A stretch of 64,000 nt of DNA from PALSA-555 sp963821325. Lineage in GTDB: Bacteria > Actinomycetota > Acidimicrobiia > IMCC26256 > PALSA-555. Position 1 is the first letter of the stretch. Each line of letters begins with the position of its first letter. A model generated the notes under the pieces. It had not been told where the DNA came from, did not search any database, and saw nothing but the letters and a program-made list of their open reading frames with translations. Location of the stretch: the NCBI GenBank assembly GCA_963821325.1, contig CAWGDC010000002.1, positions 434,001 through 498,000 on the forward strand. Reading direction: 5' to 3'. This document shows positions 62,032-64,000 of this stretch, in pieces. Position numbers and translations under genes: made by a program.

Positions 62032-63525
62032 ATGAAGATGTCTCGCACCGTTCTGCGCGCCCTGTCGGGCCGCTACCTCATCGCCCTCGGCGTCGCCGTG
62101 GCCGTCATGGTCGGCGGCGTGGTCACCGTCAACGCGGTGATCAGCAGCAAGGTCGGGAGCGTCCGGCGGGTGAAGGTCAACGTGGCGCCGGCGCCCAGCG
62201 GCGGCGCGAACTACCTGATCCTCGGCTGCGCGACACCGCGCGCCGCTCGACCGGGGCCAGGCACCTGCTCGGACGTGGGCGGGAGTCAAAGCGTCGAGAA
62301 CCGGGTGAACTCGGACACCATGATGGTGGTCCACGTCGAGCCGAACCAGAAGCGCCTCTTGATCGTGTCGTTCCCCCGCGATCTGTGGGTGAACATCCCC
62401 GGGATCGGGATGGGCAAGATCGACGCCGCGCTCGGTGCGGGCGCGGACACGACGATCAAGACGTTGCAGGCCGACTTCGGCATCTCGATCAACCACTACA
62501 TCCTGGTTGACTTCCAGGCGTTCCAAGGGATCGTGAACGCGATCGGCACGGTGCCGGTGTACTTCCCGTACGCGGCACGCGACGAGGAGAGCGGCCTCGG
62601 CGTCCTGCCGGGCTGCATCCAGCTGAACGGGGCGCAGGCGCTCGCCTACGCGCGCTCGAGGACGCTCGAGTTCTTCAGCACGCTCTCGAAGCAGTGGATC
62701 CTCGCCGACCCGACCGCGGACATCGGGCGCATCGCCCGCCAGCAGCAGTTCATCCGCGAGCTGGCCGGCATCGCGGTGGCCCGCAGCCTCCAGGATCCTG
62801 CCACGGGACTCCAGATCGTGAACCGAGTGCTGGGCTACCTGATCTTCGATCAGAACCTCTCCAAGAACGACGTGCTGTCGCTCGTCGACGACTTCCGCAC
62901 CGTCAACCCGAACGACACGAGCCACCTCGAGTTCGACACCCTGCCCTGGCAGACCGGCCCGATGCAGCAAGCCCAGGACGTGCTGTACGTGCAGGAGCCG
63001 CAGGACCAGACGGTCCTGGCGCGCCTGCGCGACTTCAGCGGGACGGACACGAGCGGGTCGGTGAGCACGGTGACCCCCAAGCAGGTGCGGGTGCGGGTCG
63101 CGGACGGGACGGGCGATGCCGCGCTGGCCAGCTCGACGCTCGCCGACTTCGTCGGGAAGGCCGGGTTCGAGTCCGGCGGGATCGGCCACGTCTCCGAGAC
63201 GGTCTCGACCACGCAGGTGCGGTACAAGCCGGGCTCGATCACCCAGGGCGAGCTGCTCCTCGAGTACCTCTCGCCGAACACCCAGCTGATCGAGGACCCG
63301 TCGCTCACCGGCGTCGGCGTCGAAGTGGTCCTCGGCAAGGACTTCACCGCGATCACGCTGCCGAGCGGTGGCGGGTCGGTGACCACCGGAAGGAACCTCG
63401 GCACGCCCCAGGCCACCGGACCGAACGGGCAAGACAACGCGGGCGACACCTACGCCACCGGGAGCGGCGCCGGCGTGGACCCGGCGCAGTTCGGGCCGGC
63501 CGCGCCGGCGGGAACGTGCCGGTGA
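62032..63525 (+). CDS. LytR-CpsA-Psr family ligase with LytR_C domain
   Basis: 497-residue membrane-anchored protein. One N-terminal helix (RYLIALGVAVAVMVGGVVTV), then the LCP catalytic domain with DTMMVVHVEPNQKRLLIVSF, FPRDLWVNIPGIGMGKIDAA and QALAYARSRTLEF (phosphate-binding Arg residues), and a C-terminal LytR_C domain with VRVRVADGTGDAALASSTL. LCP proteins transfer lipid-linked glycopolymers to peptidoglycan. It is followed by a UDP-sugar dehydrogenase gene, which supports a polymer-attachment role. The start could also be the second ATG at 62038. Confidence 0.92.
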   Translation: MKMSRTVLRALSGRYLIALGVAVAVMVGGVVTVNAVISSKVGSVRRVKVNVAPAPSGGANYLILGCATPRAARPGPGTCSDVGGSQSVENRVNSDTMMVVHVEPNQKRLLIVSFPRDLWVNIPGIGMGKIDAALGAGADTTIKTLQADFGISINHYILVDFQAFQGIVNAIGTVPVYFPYAARDEESGLGVLPGCIQLNGAQALAYARSRTLEFFSTLSKQWILADPTADIGRIARQQQFIRELAGIAVARSLQDPATGLQIVNRVLGYLIFDQNLSKNDVLSLVDDFRTVNPNDTSHLEFDTLPWQTGPMQQAQDVLYVQEPQDQTVLARLRDFSGTDTSGSVSTVTPKQVRVRVADGTGDAALASSTLADFVGKAGFESGGIGHVSETVSTTQVRYKPGSITQGELLLEYLSPNTQLIEDPSLTGVGVEVVLGKDFTAITLPSGGGSVTTGRNLGTPQATGPNGQDNAGDTYATGSGAGVDPAQFGPAAPAGTCR

Positions 63526-63535
63526 GGCGCCCCGC

Positions 63536-64000
63536 GTGAGCCGGGTCGGCGTCGTCGGCGCCGGGTACGTCGGGCTGACCACGGGCGCGTGCCTGGCCCA
63601 CCTGGGCCACGACGTGATCGTCGGCGACATCGACGCCGACAAGATTCGGCGCCTGACCAAAGGGGACGTCGACGTCCTCGAGGAGGGCCTCCCCGGGCTC
63701 GTCGCCGAAGGCCTCGCGACCCGACACCTCCGCTTCGTGGTCGGCGCCGCCGCGGCCGCCGTCGACGCCGAGTTCGTGTTCCTGTGCGTCCCGACCCCGG
63801 AGGGGGAGGGCGGCGACGCGGACCTGTCGGTCGTCGACGCCGTCGTCCGCGAGGTCGCGCCGGTCCTCCCGCCCGGCGCGGTCCTCGTCAACAAGTCGAC
63901 GATGCCCGTCGGGTCGAGCGGCCACGTCGGGCGGCTGCTGCGCGCCTCGGGTGCGGTCCCTGAGGTCGGCGTGGCCTCCAATCCTGAGTTCCTGCGCGAG
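63536..64000 (+). CDS. UDP-glucose/UDP-GlcNAc 6-dehydrogenase, 5' part
   Basis: First 155 codons of a nucleotide-sugar dehydrogenase cut by the window edge. NAD motif VGVVGAGYVGLTTGACLAHL, then FVFLCVPTPEGEGGDADLSV and VLVNKSTMPVGSSGHVG, both diagnostic of the UDP-glucose/GDP-mannose dehydrogenase family, and the start of the active-site segment SNPEFLRE. GTG start ten bases after the LCP stop. It would make the uronic acid needed for an acidic surface polymer; whether the substrate is UDP-Glc or UDP-GlcNAc is not visible. Confidence 0.9.
   Translation, partial: MSRVGVVGAGYVGLTTGACLAHLGHDVIVGDIDADKIRRLTKGDVDVLEEGLPGLVAEGLATRHLRFVVGAAAAAVDAEFVFLCVPTPEGEGGDADLSVVDAVVREVAPVLPPGAVLVNKSTMPVGSSGHVGRLLRASGAVPEVGVASNPEFLRE

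Noticed and set aside
1..64000. CRISPR arrays, rRNA or tRNA genes
   Set aside because: No regularly spaced repeats, rRNA cores or cloverleaf-like sequences with the T-loop consensus were noticed; intergenic space is very short.

Overview
The window is very GC-rich, densely packed chromosomal DNA from an actinobacterium. The evidence is the prfA-prmC and wecA-atpI-atpBEFHAGDC skeleton, a biotin carboxylase/carrier fusion next to birA, a MurA with Asp in place of the fosfomycin-target Cys, an LpdA-type flavoprotein, GTG starts at about half the genes, and TANNNT elements directly in front of start codons (leaderless transcripts). The gene mix (DUF1800/DUF1501, acyl-CoA mutase, several enoyl-CoA hydratases) suggests an uncultured Acidimicrobiia-like lineage, but I cannot fix the genus. 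No rRNA, tRNA, CRISPR array, transposase or phage gene was seen.

Layout. 0.1-8 kb: a DUF1800/DUF1501 secreted pair, prfA-prmC, a thiolase-like protein and a tandem PD-(D/E)XK iron-sulfur nuclease. 8-29 kb: a cell-surface polysaccharide locus with DUF4012 protein, a small wall-anchored protein, polyprenyl glycosylphosphotransferase, deacetylase, WecG/TagA transferase, Wzz-like chain-length protein, O-antigen-ligase-type polymerase, flippase, UDP-GlcNAc 2-epimerase, a secreted lipoprotein, then a nucleotide-sugar operon (Gfo/Idh/MocA dehydrogenase, epimerase, two DegT aminotransferases, hexapeptide acyltransferase) and three glycosyltransferases. 29-39 kb: glyA, wecA and the whole F1Fo ATP synthase operon. 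39-64 kb: housekeeping and acyl-CoA genes (glpX, acyl-CoA mutase, enoyl-CoA hydratases, murA, nifU-like, meaB, galT, LpdA-like, biotin carboxylase/birA), a three-gene GT4-methyltransferase-toroid cluster, an LCP ligase and the start of a UDP-sugar dehydrogenase.

Functional reading. WecA, the WecB-type epimerase and the WecG/TagA transferase could build a GlcNAc-ManNAc(A) linkage unit. The nucleotide-sugar operon plus the UDP-sugar dehydrogenase at the right edge could supply an acetamido-amino uronic acid. Flippase, polymerase and Wzz would extend and export the chain, and the LCP protein could attach it to peptidoglycan. The locus sits between prmC and wecA, which are near neighbours in mycobacteria.

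Caveat for all users: about 30 single-base frame breaks occur in this window, many in genes a cell cannot lose (atpH, atpG, atpD, atpC, murA). Most look like one extra base. They are best read as long-read sequence errors; affected genes are listed here as single CDS features with the position of each break.
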